From: Clostridia bacterium
Lineage (GTDB): Bacteria; Bacillota; Clostridia; Oscillospirales; Acutalibacteraceae
Assembly (NCBI GenBank): GCA_900768075.1
Contig: CAAGBN010000052.1
Location: 1-25,966, forward strand
DNA length: 25,966 nt
Direction of reading: 5' to 3'
Part shown: positions 8,578-15,491 of the stretch, in pieces
How positions within the stretch are numbered: the first letter of the stretch is position 1
Layout of the letters: each line of letters starts with the position of its first letter
Program-made: the position numbers and the translations under genes
Notes under the pieces: generated by a model
What the model saw: the letters and a program-made list of their open reading frames with translations, nothing else
Database searches by the model: none
What the model was told of the DNA's origin: nothing

Positions 8578-11250
8578 TCAGTGTTTCGCACCACAAGCAC
8601 AGACTTTATTCATACCAAAGAGTTTCTGGAAGAAGTTGAGAATTTTGAAGAAGAACGCTTTTATGCCGCCTGCGTGACAGTTGCATGAGCAGTTATCAGT
8701 GGGGTTTGTTGGTTTATCAGCAGGCTTTTCAAATTCATAACCGCAATTATAATCGCATTTGTAGTCGCCATTGTTGTCTTTATGGTCAACGGTGGTAACA
8801 GTCGTCTGATTTACTGTTATAGTGCCACAGACTGAACACTTCTTACCTTCTGTAAGTCCTGTCTTGGTGCAAGTAGCTGCTACTGCTGCTAAAGTTGTTG
8901 TCTTATGAGCTTTTTTAGCAACGGTCTGCTGTGCTACTGTTATAGTGCCACAGACTGAGCAGTGCTTACCTTCGGTTAAACCTGTCTTTGTGCAGGTTGC
9001 GGCAACTGCTTTATCTACCACTTCAGTGTGAGGTAACTTTTCTATTGTATCACCGTACACAACCAGAGTGTCACAATCTTCACAGTAGAGATTGCCCATA
9101 TAACCCTCTGATGTACAAGTAGCTGGAACCGCATCTTTCAAATAAGTTTCTCCCAGATGCTCACATTCCTGCACACTGTCAAGAAGCACAAAAGTTCTGT
9201 TATATTTCACTGCATAATCATAAGCAGTTGAGTTTGCATAACCGTAAATCACAGCAGTTTTAGGATAAATTGTAAATGCATCATTATAAATCTTACAACT
9301 TTCATTATAAAACTTTATTTCAGTAAGATTATTACAGTAGAAAGCATATTTACCTATTTCTGTTACACTTTCAGGCAAGCTCACTATATTTAATGCGCTA
9401 TTACGAAAAGCACTATCACCAATATAGGTTACACTGTTAGGAATATTAATTGTTGCCACACCTGAACCGTAGAAAGCAGATGAATCTATTTTTGTTACAC
9501 TGCTTGGTATGTCGATATGTGATATACCTGTGCAACCACTGAAAGTGCTTCCGGCAATTTCAGCAAGGTTATTTGACAATGTAACTGTCTTAAGACCGTT
9601 GCAATTGTAGAAAGCTCCACCACCAAGAGTTGTTACACTGTTGGGAACAACGATAGATGTTAAGCCGTCGCAAGCACTAAATGCATAACTGCCAATAGTT
9701 GTTACACTATTCGGAATAGTTATAGCTTTTAAACCTGCACAGTTTTCAAATGCATAATTACCTATATTGGTCACACTGTCAGGAATTGATATCTTTGTGA
9801 GACCCTCACAATTTCTGAAAGCATAATTACCTATTGTAGTTACATTTTCGGGAATTACAACATTGTCAAGTTTAACGTCACCGTAAAAAGCTGAATCACT
9901 TATAACGGTAAGATTTTCAGAAAGAGTTGCTTTTTCAAGACCTACACAACCGCTGAAAACATAGTTTCCGATTGTAGTAACACTGTCAGGTAATACTACG
10001 GAAGTAAGACCTACACAATTTCTGAAAGCATAGCTGCCTATACTTGTAACTGTTATTCCTAAACTTACTGTTTTGATACCTTTACAGCCGTCAAAAGCAT
10101 AATCACCGATTTTGCTGGCACCGTTACCTACATTAACCGAAGTTATACCTATACAGTTTTCAAATGCTTTTATACCTATTTCAGTTACACTTTCAGGAAC
10201 ATCTACTTTTGTGAGACCTTCACAGCCACTGAAAGTACCCTCATTAATTTTCAGAAGTTCATCATTAAACTTAATAGTTGCTAAGCCTTTGCAACCGGAA
10301 AAAGCATAACTGCCGAGGGTTACAAGTGAATCAGGCAATGTAACTGATGTAAGACCTGTGCAACCTCTGAAAGCATAAGCCCCTATTTTAGAAATTGAAT
10401 TGCCGAATTTTACACTTGTAAGGCTTACACAATTGTCAAAAGCATAATCGCCCAATGTAGAAACTGAATCGGGGATAATAACATTCATAAGGCTCTTGCA
10501 ATAACCAAATGCACTGTTGCCAATGGTGCTGACCTTTGAACCGAAAGTAACGCTTAAAAGTGAGTCACAGCTATAAAAAGCACTGTTATCTATAGTTACG
10601 ACCTTATTAGGAACAACTATTTTTAAAAGGCTGTCACAATTACTAAAAGCATTACTTCCAATAGTAACAAGACTTTCAGGTAAATCAACTGATGTTAAAC
10701 CTGTATTATAAAATGCACTTGAACCTATTGTTACAACAGTTGAGGGAATATTAATTTTTGTTAAGGCGCTGCAACCATAAAATAAAGAATTTGAAATAGC
10801 AGTTAAATTTGATGGTAAATTCACACTTGTAAGTGCCTTACAACCTGAAAATGCAGAGTTACCTAAACTTATTACACTGTCAGGAATTGCTACCGATACA
10901 AGTGATGTTGCATTATAAAACGCATTACTACCTATAGTTTTAACAGTGTCAGGTATAGTAACACCTGTGATTATAGTTTTGTTTCTAAACGCTTCATTTC
11001 CGATAGCTGTTACTGTATAACCGCCGATAGTTGACGGGATAACAATATCACCGCTGACTGTTGAATCGCAACCTGTAATGGTTGCAGTTCCTGCTGATGT
11101 GTTGTATGTATAGTTGAAGCCATTTTCTGTTGCAGCCTGAGCTGTAATAGATATGTCTGACAGATCAATACCAAGGTTATCTGCCACAGGAACTGCACAT
11201 AATAAAAGCAACACCAACATACATACAATTAAGTGTTTTACTTTTTTCAT
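8578..11250 (-). CDS. Secreted BspA-like leucine-rich-repeat surface protein with CxCxCH tail
   Basis: An 890-residue exported protein. It has a signal peptide (about 1-39, cleavage likely after AQA), then about 26 copies of a 23-residue BspA/LRR_5 repeat (pattern IPxSVTxIGxxAFxxCxxLTxV) over roughly residues 75-670. Next is a cysteine-rich region (about 680-820) with near-identical copies of CTKTGLTEGK-x-CSVCG. A short Pro/Thr linker follows, then a C-terminal module: C854, C856, C858 and H859, an aromatic amphipathic stretch, and C884-x-C886-G-A-x-H890. No LPxTG motif or dockerin is seen. Proteins of this type are usually on the cell surface and bind host or polymer targets; the ligand here is unknown. 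It has a consensus promoter at 11292-11320, and GGAGG precedes the ATG. The tail recurs in the esterase at 21160-22194. Confidence 0.92.
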   Translation of the reverse strand: MKKVKHLIVCMLVLLLLCAVPVADNLGIDLSDISITAQAATENGFNYTYNTSAGTATITGCDSTVSGDIVIPSTIGGYTVTAIGNEAFRNKTIITGVTIPDTVKTIGSNAFYNATSLVSVAIPDSVISLGNSAFSGCKALTSVNLPSNLTAISNSLFYGCSALTKINIPSTVVTIGSSAFYNTGLTSVDLPESLVTIGSNAFSNCDSLLKIVVPNKVVTIDNSAFYSCDSLLSVTFGSKVSTIGNSAFGYCKSLMNVIIPDSVSTLGDYAFDNCVSLTSVKFGNSISKIGAYAFRGCTGLTSVTLPDSLVTLGSYAFSGCKGLATIKFNDELLKINEGTFSGCEGLTKVDVPESVTEIGIKAFENCIGITSVNVGNGASKIGDYAFDGCKGIKTVSLGITVTSIGSYAFRNCVGLTSVVLPDSVTTIGNYVFSGCVGLEKATLSENLTVISDSAFYGDVKLDNVVIPENVTTIGNYAFRNCEGLTKISIPDSVTNIGNYAFENCAGLKAITIPNSVTTIGSYAFSACDGLTSIVVPNSVTTLGGGAFYNCNGLKTVTLSNNLAEIAGSTFSGCTGISHIDIPSSVTKIDSSAFYGSGVATINIPNSVTYIGDSAFRNSALNIVSLPESVTEIGKYAFYCNNLTEIKFYNESCKIYNDAFTIYPKTAVIYGYANSTAYDYAVKYNRTFVLLDSVQECEHLGETYLKDAVPATCTSEGYMGNLYCEDCDTLVVYGDTIEKLPHTEVVDKAVAATCTKTGLTEGKHCSVCGTITVAQQTVAKKAHKTTTLAAVAATCTKTGLTEGKKCSVCGTITVNQTTVTTVDHKDNNGDYKCDYNCGYEFEKPADKPTNPTDNCSCNCHAGGIKAFFFKILNFFQKLFGMNKVCACGAKH

Positions 11251-11273
11251 AATAAATTCCTCCAGTTTCTATA

Positions 11274-11346
11274 AATATTCACTGTATGAATATTATATTC
11301 AAAAGAATTATGAAAGTCAAGCATATTTTATGATAGATTTGAATAT
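11274..11346. promoter_or_regulatory. Operator-like array of four TGAATAT half-sites
   Basis: The heptamer TGAATAT occurs at 11287-11293 and 11340-11346, and in inverse form (ATATTCA) at 11275-11281 and 11295-11301. The first pair forms an 8-bp inverted repeat with a 5-bp spacer. The middle pair forms a 15-bp palindrome (11287-11301) that covers the -10 box of the surface-protein promoter. The last copy touches the ribosome binding site of the divergent XRE regulator. This layout suggests repression of both genes by that regulator, which is inferred. Confidence 0.55.
11292..11320 (-). promoter_or_regulatory. Promoter of the leucine-rich-repeat protein gene
   Basis: Read on the minus strand, TTGACT (11315-11320) and TATAAT (11292-11297) are 17 bp apart, an almost perfect sigma-A promoter. 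The -10 box lies inside the 15-bp TGAATAT palindrome. Confidence 0.82.
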
Positions 11347-11358
11347 AGAGGTGACGGT

Positions 11359-11583
11359 ATGAAAAACATAAAAAAGATAAGAGTTCTCAATGAATATACT
11401 CAACTAAAAGTTCAAATGGAAACAGGAATATCGCAAAGTATACTTTCTAAATATGAACGTGGAGATTTAATGCCCACCACAGAAAACCTTATGATTCTTG
11501 CCGATTTTTATAAAACCAGCCTTGACTATCTGACCGACAGAACAGACATCGAAAAGCCATATCCACCAAAACCCTCTAAATAA
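11359..11583 (+). CDS. Small XRE-family helix-turn-helix regulator
   Basis: A 74-residue protein that is almost wholly one HTH_3/Cro-C1 domain. The helix-turn-helix lies at about residues 17-40, with the typical GISQSILSKYERG and P-T-x-x-N-L-x-x-L-A-D-F-Y segments, ending in the SLDYLTDRTD tail common to these regulators. There is no ligand-binding or protease domain, so it probably acts as a simple dimeric repressor. The ATG at 11359 follows AGAGGTGA. It is divergent from the leucine-rich-repeat gene, with repeated TGAATAT half-sites between, so control of that gene and of itself is the simplest reading. A hairpin terminator follows closely. Confidence 0.88.
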   Translation: MKNIKKIRVLNEYTQLKVQMETGISQSILSKYERGDLMPTTENLMILADFYKTSLDYLTDRTDIEKPYPPKPSK

Positions 11584-11591
11584 TATATGTA

Positions 11592-11625
11592 TAGCGACAG
11601 TACCAAAAGTCTGTTGCTATTTTTT
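11592..11625 (+). terminator. Intrinsic terminator after the XRE regulator
   Basis: A 9-bp stem with one G-U pair (11592-11600 with 11611-11619) and a 10-nt loop is followed by six T residues (11620-11625). It starts nine bases after the regulator stop codon. Confidence 0.82.
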
Positions 11626-11654
11626 CGGTGGGAAAAGTGTTACCTCCTGCACCC

Positions 11655-11699
11655 ACTCCCCCGCGTACCAACATTCCTAATTCATAATTCATAATTTTT
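11655..11699. repeat. Dispersed intergenic repeat modules (ACTCCCCC-CGCGTACCA and ATTCATAATTCATAATT)
   Basis: Two short modules sit side by side. The 16-bp ACTCCCCCGCGTACCA (11655-11670) recurs at 15328-15360 with a 17-bp insertion. The AATTCATAATTCATAATT stretch (11678-11699) is the reverse complement of a stretch at 14673-14705. Neither lies in a gene, and both lie between unrelated genes, as expected of dispersed repeats. Confidence 0.55.
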
Positions 11700-11710
11700 C
11701 TTAAATCCTC

Positions 11711-11739
11711 TTGATTTTCTCTATTATTTATATTATAAT
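11711..11739 (+). promoter_or_regulatory. Promoter of the SRP RNA gene
   Basis: TTGATT (11711-11716) and TATAAT (11734-11739) are separated by 17 bp. The predicted start near 11746 lies just before the outer helix of the SRP RNA. Confidence 0.82.
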
Positions 11740-11751
11740 GTCAAAGTTAAA

Positions 11752-11906
11752 GAGTAAGATACTTTATTTTGGTCATGCGGTGGTGGGTCCTGTGCGACAG
11801 TACGCCGCGAACCATGTCAGGTGGGGAACCAAGCAGCATTAAGTGGAATGTCTGTGCGACACAGCTAACGCCTGCCACCGTGTGACCAAGGCAATGTGTC
11901 TTACTC
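11752..11906 (+). ncRNA. ffs: Signal recognition particle RNA (small bacterial type)
   Basis: The core at 11771-11887 folds into one long hairpin (ggtca...tgacc and cggtgg...ccaccg pair). It carries the SRP domain IV signature GTCAGG-TGG-GGAA-CCA-AGCAGC at 11816-11837. The GGAA tetraloop and the Ffh-binding symmetric and asymmetric internal loops are conserved. The three pairs below the loop are TGG/CCA where many species have TCC/GGA, a compensatory change that supports the fold. An outer helix, GAGTAAGATAC (11752-11762) with GTGTCTTACTC (11896-11906), extends it to about 155 nt and is followed by a short T run. Position directly upstream of dnaX matches the scr-dnaX order of Bacillus and many clostridia. 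Exact ends are inferred. Confidence 0.93.
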
Positions 11907-11936
11907 ATTTTTAATAGTATGGAAAGGTGGGAAATT

Positions 11937-13598
11937 ATGTATCAGGTACTTTACAGAAAATACCGTCCCAAAGTTTTCTCCGACGTTGTCGGTCAGGAGC
12001 ATATAACTTCAACTCTGTCAAAAGAAATCGAGACAGGGAAGATTTCCCATGCCTATCTTTTCACCGGCTCAAGAGGTACAGGTAAAACCACCTGCGCAAA
12101 GATACTTTCCAAGGCTGTCAACTGCCTTAACCCCATAGACGGCAATCCCTGCAACGAATGTGAAATCTGCAAGGGTCTTGACTCAGGCGCTATCCTCGAC
12201 GTAGTGGAAATCGACGCTGCAAGTAACAATGGTGTTGAAAATATCCGTGACATAAGAGATGAAATCAACTTCACACCTGCTTCCTGTAAGTACAGAGTGT
12301 ATATCATAGACGAGGTTCATATGCTTTCAATAGGTGCTTTCAATGCCCTGCTGAAAACTCTTGAGGAGCCTCCCGCACACGTTAAGTTTATTCTTGCTAC
12401 AACCGAAGTTCACAAGCTTCCCGTAACTATTGTGTCTCGCTGTCAGCGTTTCGACTTCAAGAGAGTAAGCAGTGACGCTATGAAGCAGAGAATGCAGTAT
12501 ATTGCAGACTGCGAGGGCTTCACAGCCGACGATGAGGCACTTTCACTTATTGCAAGAATTTCCGACGGTGGTATGAGAGATGCGCTCTCACTTCTTGATC
12601 AGTGTACAGGTCACGGCAAGCACATCACTGCCGATATTGTCTGCGATGTTGCAGGTATGACAGGCAAGGACCACCTTTTTGCTATCGGTGATGCCGTTGC
12701 AGGCACAAATGCAGGCAAAGCCCTTGAAATAGTCAACGACCTGCACGCAAATTCCTGCGATATGGAAAGGCTCTGCAGTGACCTTATCAATCATATGAGA
12801 AATCTGATGATTGTCAAAACTGTAAGATCAGCATCTGATATTCTCGTCTGCACAGCCGAGGAGCTTGAACAGTATAAGGCGCAGAGCAGCAAATTCACAC
12901 TTGAAAATATACTTTACTGCATTTCACTTCTGCAGGACAGTATGACTAATATAAAGCGCGGTGTCAACCGTCGAATAGAAATGGAAATGGCAATTATCAA
13001 GCTTGCTACTCCTAATCTCACAACCGACAACGAGGCACTTCTCAGAAGAATCAGCGACCTTGAAGTCAAGATAAAAACAGGTGCTGTTGCTGTCGCAAGT
13101 CAGCCCGTCGCTTCTGCTGAAGTAAAAGCTCAGGAAGCACCAAAAGAGAAAGCTTCAGACGTTGCACAGAAGGCAGTATCCACTACGACCTCAGACGAGC
13201 AACCTGCCGAAGCACCGAAAGCTCAAGCAGCACAGGAAGAAACTGCAGACGGTGACTTACCTATCGACTGGGCAGAGGTACTCAGTGAGCTGACTAAGAC
13301 AAATATGCCCTTGTGGGGTGTGCTCACAGGCTCAAGTGCTGTTATCAGAGGCGATTATGTGCTTATCCAGAGTGATAATCCTACCCTTTCGGCATTTATC
13401 AAAACCGGCGGTAATGCACGAGATGTAAAGGAAGCCGTAGCGAGAGTCACAGGCAAAAGATACCGTCTCGGACTCTATAGTGGTGCACCTGCACCGAAGA
13501 CAGCTGTTCAGCAGCCTGCTCAGGCACCTAAGGACCCCCTTGAGAATCTCATAAGCAGAGCCAAGGATATGGGCATAAACATTGATGTAAATAACTGA
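11937..13598 (+). CDS. dnaX: DNA polymerase III subunit gamma/tau
   Basis: A 553-residue clamp-loader ATPase. It begins MYQVLYRKYRP as the family does; the in-frame ATG at 11919 is rejected because AGGTGG sits just ahead of 11937. Walker A GSRGTGKTT is at 44-52, zinc-binding cysteines at C63, C72, C75 and C78, and Walker B with DEVH at 125-128. The SRC sensor region lies in VSRCQRFDF at about 161-169. The N-terminal 370 residues are AAA+ domains I-III. Next come an Ala/Glu-rich linker (about 375-435) and a C-terminal tau-like domain that binds the polymerase. I see no A6G-type slippery site, so a frameshifted gamma form is not indicated. It leads the dnaX-ybaB-recR operon. Confidence 0.97.
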   Translation: MYQVLYRKYRPKVFSDVVGQEHITSTLSKEIETGKISHAYLFTGSRGTGKTTCAKILSKAVNCLNPIDGNPCNECEICKGLDSGAILDVVEIDAASNNGVENIRDIRDEINFTPASCKYRVYIIDEVHMLSIGAFNALLKTLEEPPAHVKFILATTEVHKLPVTIVSRCQRFDFKRVSSDAMKQRMQYIADCEGFTADDEALSLIARISDGGMRDALSLLDQCTGHGKHITADIVCDVAGMTGKDHLFAIGDAVAGTNAGKALEIVNDLHANSCDMERLCSDLINHMRNLMIVKTVRSASDILVCTAEELEQYKAQSSKFTLENILYCISLLQDSMTNIKRGVNRRIEMEMAIIKLATPNLTTDNEALLRRISDLEVKIKTGAVAVASQPVASAEVKAQEAPKEKASDVAQKAVSTTTSDEQPAEAPKAQAAQEETADGDLPIDWAEVLSELTKTNMPLWGVLTGSSAVIRGDYVLIQSDNPTLSAFIKTGGNARDVKEAVARVTGKRYRLGLYSGAPAPKTAVQQPAQAPKDPLENLISRAKDMGINIDVNN

Positions 13599-13642
13599 TT
13601 AAAAATAAATCAGACGAATATAATAAAAAGGAGACTACTAAA

Positions 13643-13978
13643 ATGAAAGCTAGAATTCCCGGTGGCGCACAGGGTGGCGGCCAGATGGCAATGATGAAAA
13701 AAATTCAGGAGATGCAGGCTCAGCTCGAGCAGAAGCAGGCTGAAATTGAAGCAAGCGAATTCACTGCATCAGCAGGTGGCGGAGCTGTTGAAGTAACAGT
13801 TTCAGGTGCACACGAGGTAAAAGATATCAAGATGCAGCCCGACGTTGTTGATCCCGAAGATATCGAAATGCTTGCAGACCTTATTATCGCTGCAACAAAC
13901 GAAGCTATGAAAAAGGCAGACGACGCTATGGAGCAGGCTATGAATGCTGCTAAGGGCGGTCTCAATCTTCCCTTCTGA
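13643..13978 (+). CDS. ybaB: YbaB/EbfC family nucleoid-associated protein
   Basis: A 111-residue protein of the YbaB/EbfC family. It has an N-terminal low-complexity Gly/Gln/Met stretch, a coiled-coil helix (about 14-38, MKKIQEMQAQLEQKQAEI), the conserved beta core with GGGAVEVTVSG near 46-56, and a C-terminal helix with ATNEAMKKA. Family members are dimeric DNA-binding proteins found between dnaX and recR in many bacteria; their exact role is not settled. AAAAAGGAG precedes the ATG. The stop overlaps the recR start by one base (TGATG), which implies coupled translation. Confidence 0.95.
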   Translation: MKARIPGGAQGGGQMAMMKKIQEMQAQLEQKQAEIEASEFTASAGGGAVEVTVSGAHEVKDIKMQPDVVDPEDIEMLADLIIAATNEAMKKADDAMEQAMNAAKGGLNLPF

Positions 13979-14580
13979 TGGCAGGATATAATGTAGCTAC
14001 ATTGGCAAAGCTTATTGAGCAGTTTGAAAGAATGCCCGGTATCGGACACAAGACTGCTCAGCGACTTGCCTTTTATGTGCTTAACTTAAGCAAACAGCAG
14101 GCTGAAGAATTTTCAGCTACTATACTTTCGGCTCACGAGAAGATTAAGCAGTGCACCTGTTGCTGTAATCTTGCAGAGGATGAGCTTTGTCCGATCTGCA
14201 AAAATGAGGGCAGAGACAAGAGTGTTATCTGCGTTGTCGAAGACCCGAGAGATGTTTTCGCATTTGAAAGAACTCACGAGTTTGAGGGTACATATCACGT
14301 GCTTCACGGAGTTATCTCACCTATGAACGGCGTTGGCCCAGAAGATATCACTATCAAGGAGCTTCTCGCAAGAATGGCTGACGGAGTTGTTCAGGAGGTC
14401 ATTATGGCTACCAACCCCACAGTTGAGGGTGAAGCTACTGCTATGTATATTTCAAGACTTCTCAAGCCTATGGGCATTACTGTATCAAGACTTGCTTATG
14501 GTGTACCTGTTGGTGCAGACCTTGAGTATGCAGATGAGGTGACATTGACGAAAGCGCTTGAGGGAAGAAGAACGCTGTAA
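13978..14580 (+). CDS. recR: Recombination protein RecR
   Basis: A 200-residue protein of the RecF pathway that, with RecO, helps load RecA at gaps. In order it has a helix-hairpin-helix (MPGIGHKTAQRLAFYVL, about 19-35), a four-cysteine zinc site (C59, C62, C71, C74), a Toprim domain from about residue 82 (VVEDPRDVFAFE), and the C-terminal SRLAYGVPVGADLEYADEVT segment. Length is the family norm. The start overlaps the ybaB stop by one base. Confidence 0.97.
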   Translation: MAGYNVATLAKLIEQFERMPGIGHKTAQRLAFYVLNLSKQQAEEFSATILSAHEKIKQCTCCCNLAEDELCPICKNEGRDKSVICVVEDPRDVFAFERTHEFEGTYHVLHGVISPMNGVGPEDITIKELLARMADGVVQEVIMATNPTVEGEATAMYISRLLKPMGITVSRLAYGVPVGADLEYADEVTLTKALEGRRTL

Positions 14581-14620
14581 AAAGTTAGGAGTTGAAAAAC
14601 AAATAACTTCGCATTTTTGA

Positions 14621-14705
14621 TTACTTTTTGTGCGATAGCAAAAAGTAATGCCCGTCCGGCGAGGACAATATAATTATGAATTATGAATGAGGAATTATGA
14701 ATTAC
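14621..14705. repeat. Hairpin plus ATTATGAATT repeat after recR
   Basis: An 11-bp perfect inverted repeat (14621-14631 with 14640-14650, ATTACTTTTTG arms) is followed by a small GTCC...GGAC hairpin. After these comes an AATTATGAATTATGAAT stretch repeated as GAATTATGAATTA (about 14673-14705). The latter is the reverse complement of the stretch at 11678-11699. There is no T run after the first hairpin, so it is not a classic terminator. Confidence 0.55.
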
Positions 14706-14733
14706 TGCATAGGTTAATATAGGAGTTAAAACT

Positions 14734-15306
14734 ATGGGAAACATTTTCAAATCAACTTTAAATACTCGTCCTATTTTAGAAAACAGTCTCAAGTTCATCA
14801 GAAGCGATGTGCCTACAAGCATTTCAGAAGACGAAATATTATGGTTGCTTGAAAATAATATAACCTCAGTTATCGATTTAAGAACAGACGATGAAAGAAT
14901 CAGAAAAGAGTGTCCTCTTTCTAAAGATAATCGTTTCACCTATCATTGTATGCCTGTTACAGGCGGCAATGCTGTTCCTCCTACTGTCGATGATGTATCA
15001 AAATCATACATAAGTATGGTTGATGAGCAAATGGACAGAACAATTGAAACTGCTTGGAATTCAAATTCTAATGTGCTTTATTTCTGTAATGCAGGTAAAG
15101 ACAGAACAGGTGTTATGTCTGCTATTCTGCTTCACAAATCAGGAATGGATTTACAATATATAATTGACGACTATATGAAAACAAAAGACAATCTCAAAGA
15201 GGTATTAGATTCTTTTGCAAAACAGAACCCGTCAATTAACATCGATGTTATCACTCCCAACGAACGATATATGAAAGAGTTTCTTGAGTGGTATATCAAT
15301 AAATAA
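14734..15306 (+). CDS. Tyrosine/serine protein phosphatase (Y_phosphatase3 type)
   Basis: A 190-residue cytosolic protein with the cysteine-phosphatase P-loop C118-NAGKD-R124-TG (CX5R). Upstream is the VIDLRTDDER segment at 46-55 that marks the bacterial Y_phosphatase3 / LipA-type family. The catalytic cysteine and arginine are both present, so it should be active; the substrate (phosphotyrosine, phosphoserine or a phosphoinositide) cannot be told. AGGAG precedes the ATG. It lies alone between recR and smpB, with repeats on both sides, and looks more A+T-rich than its neighbours. That suggests an insertion into an otherwise housekeeping region. Confidence 0.88.
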   Translation: MGNIFKSTLNTRPILENSLKFIRSDVPTSISEDEILWLLENNITSVIDLRTDDERIRKECPLSKDNRFTYHCMPVTGGNAVPPTVDDVSKSYISMVDEQMDRTIETAWNSNSNVLYFCNAGKDRTGVMSAILLHKSGMDLQYIIDDYMKTKDNLKEVLDSFAKQNPSINIDVITPNERYMKEFLEWYINK

Positions 15307-15327
15307 CAACCAACTAGGCAGGATAAA

Positions 15328-15360
15328 ACTCCCCCACTCGCGCGAGTAAAACGCGTACCA
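15328..15360. repeat. Second copy of the ACTCCCCC...CGCGTACCA module, with palindromic insert
   Basis: ACTCCCCC (15328-15335) and CGCGTACCA (15352-15360) match the ends of the 16-bp module at 11655-11670. Between them is a 17-bp insert containing the perfect palindrome ACTCGCGCGAGT (15336-15347). The pair therefore shows one repeat with and without a hairpin. Confidence 0.5.
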
Positions 15361-15384
15361 TCAAAAAAACAACTCTCTACTGAG

Positions 15385-15467
15385 TCGATATATTGCCTGC
15401 GGCAATTCGATATGTGCTTCGCACTCGATATGTTGCCCGGGCAACTCGATATGCACCTGCGGTGCGA
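15385..15467. repeat. Four-unit TCGATAT-hairpin array
   Basis: TCGATAT occurs at 15385, 15407, 15425 and 15446, each followed by a different perfect hairpin. The arms are TTGCC/GGCAA (loop TGC, 15393-15405), GTGC/GCAC (loop TTC, 15414-15424), GTTGCCC/GGGCAAC (15432-15445) and GCACC/GGTGC (loop TGC, 15453-15465). Units are 18-22 bp. The array lies upstream of smpB and ends about 25 bp before its start codon, so it would be in the 5' leader if transcribed from upstream. Confidence 0.75.
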
Positions 15468-15491
15468 GAATTTAAGAAAGGAGTGCTTTGT

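Noticed and set aside
11919..11936. An upstream ATG for dnaX at 11919
   Set aside because: The ribosome binding site AGGTGG lies between it and 11937, and the family N-terminus MYQVLYRKYRP begins at 11937.
11937..13598. A programmed frameshift in dnaX to make a gamma form
   Set aside because: No A6G or similar slippery run with a downstream hairpin was seen.
15385..15467. A short CRISPR array
   Set aside because: Units are only 18-22 bp, the constant part is 7 bp, and the variable parts are palindromes. No cas genes are nearby.
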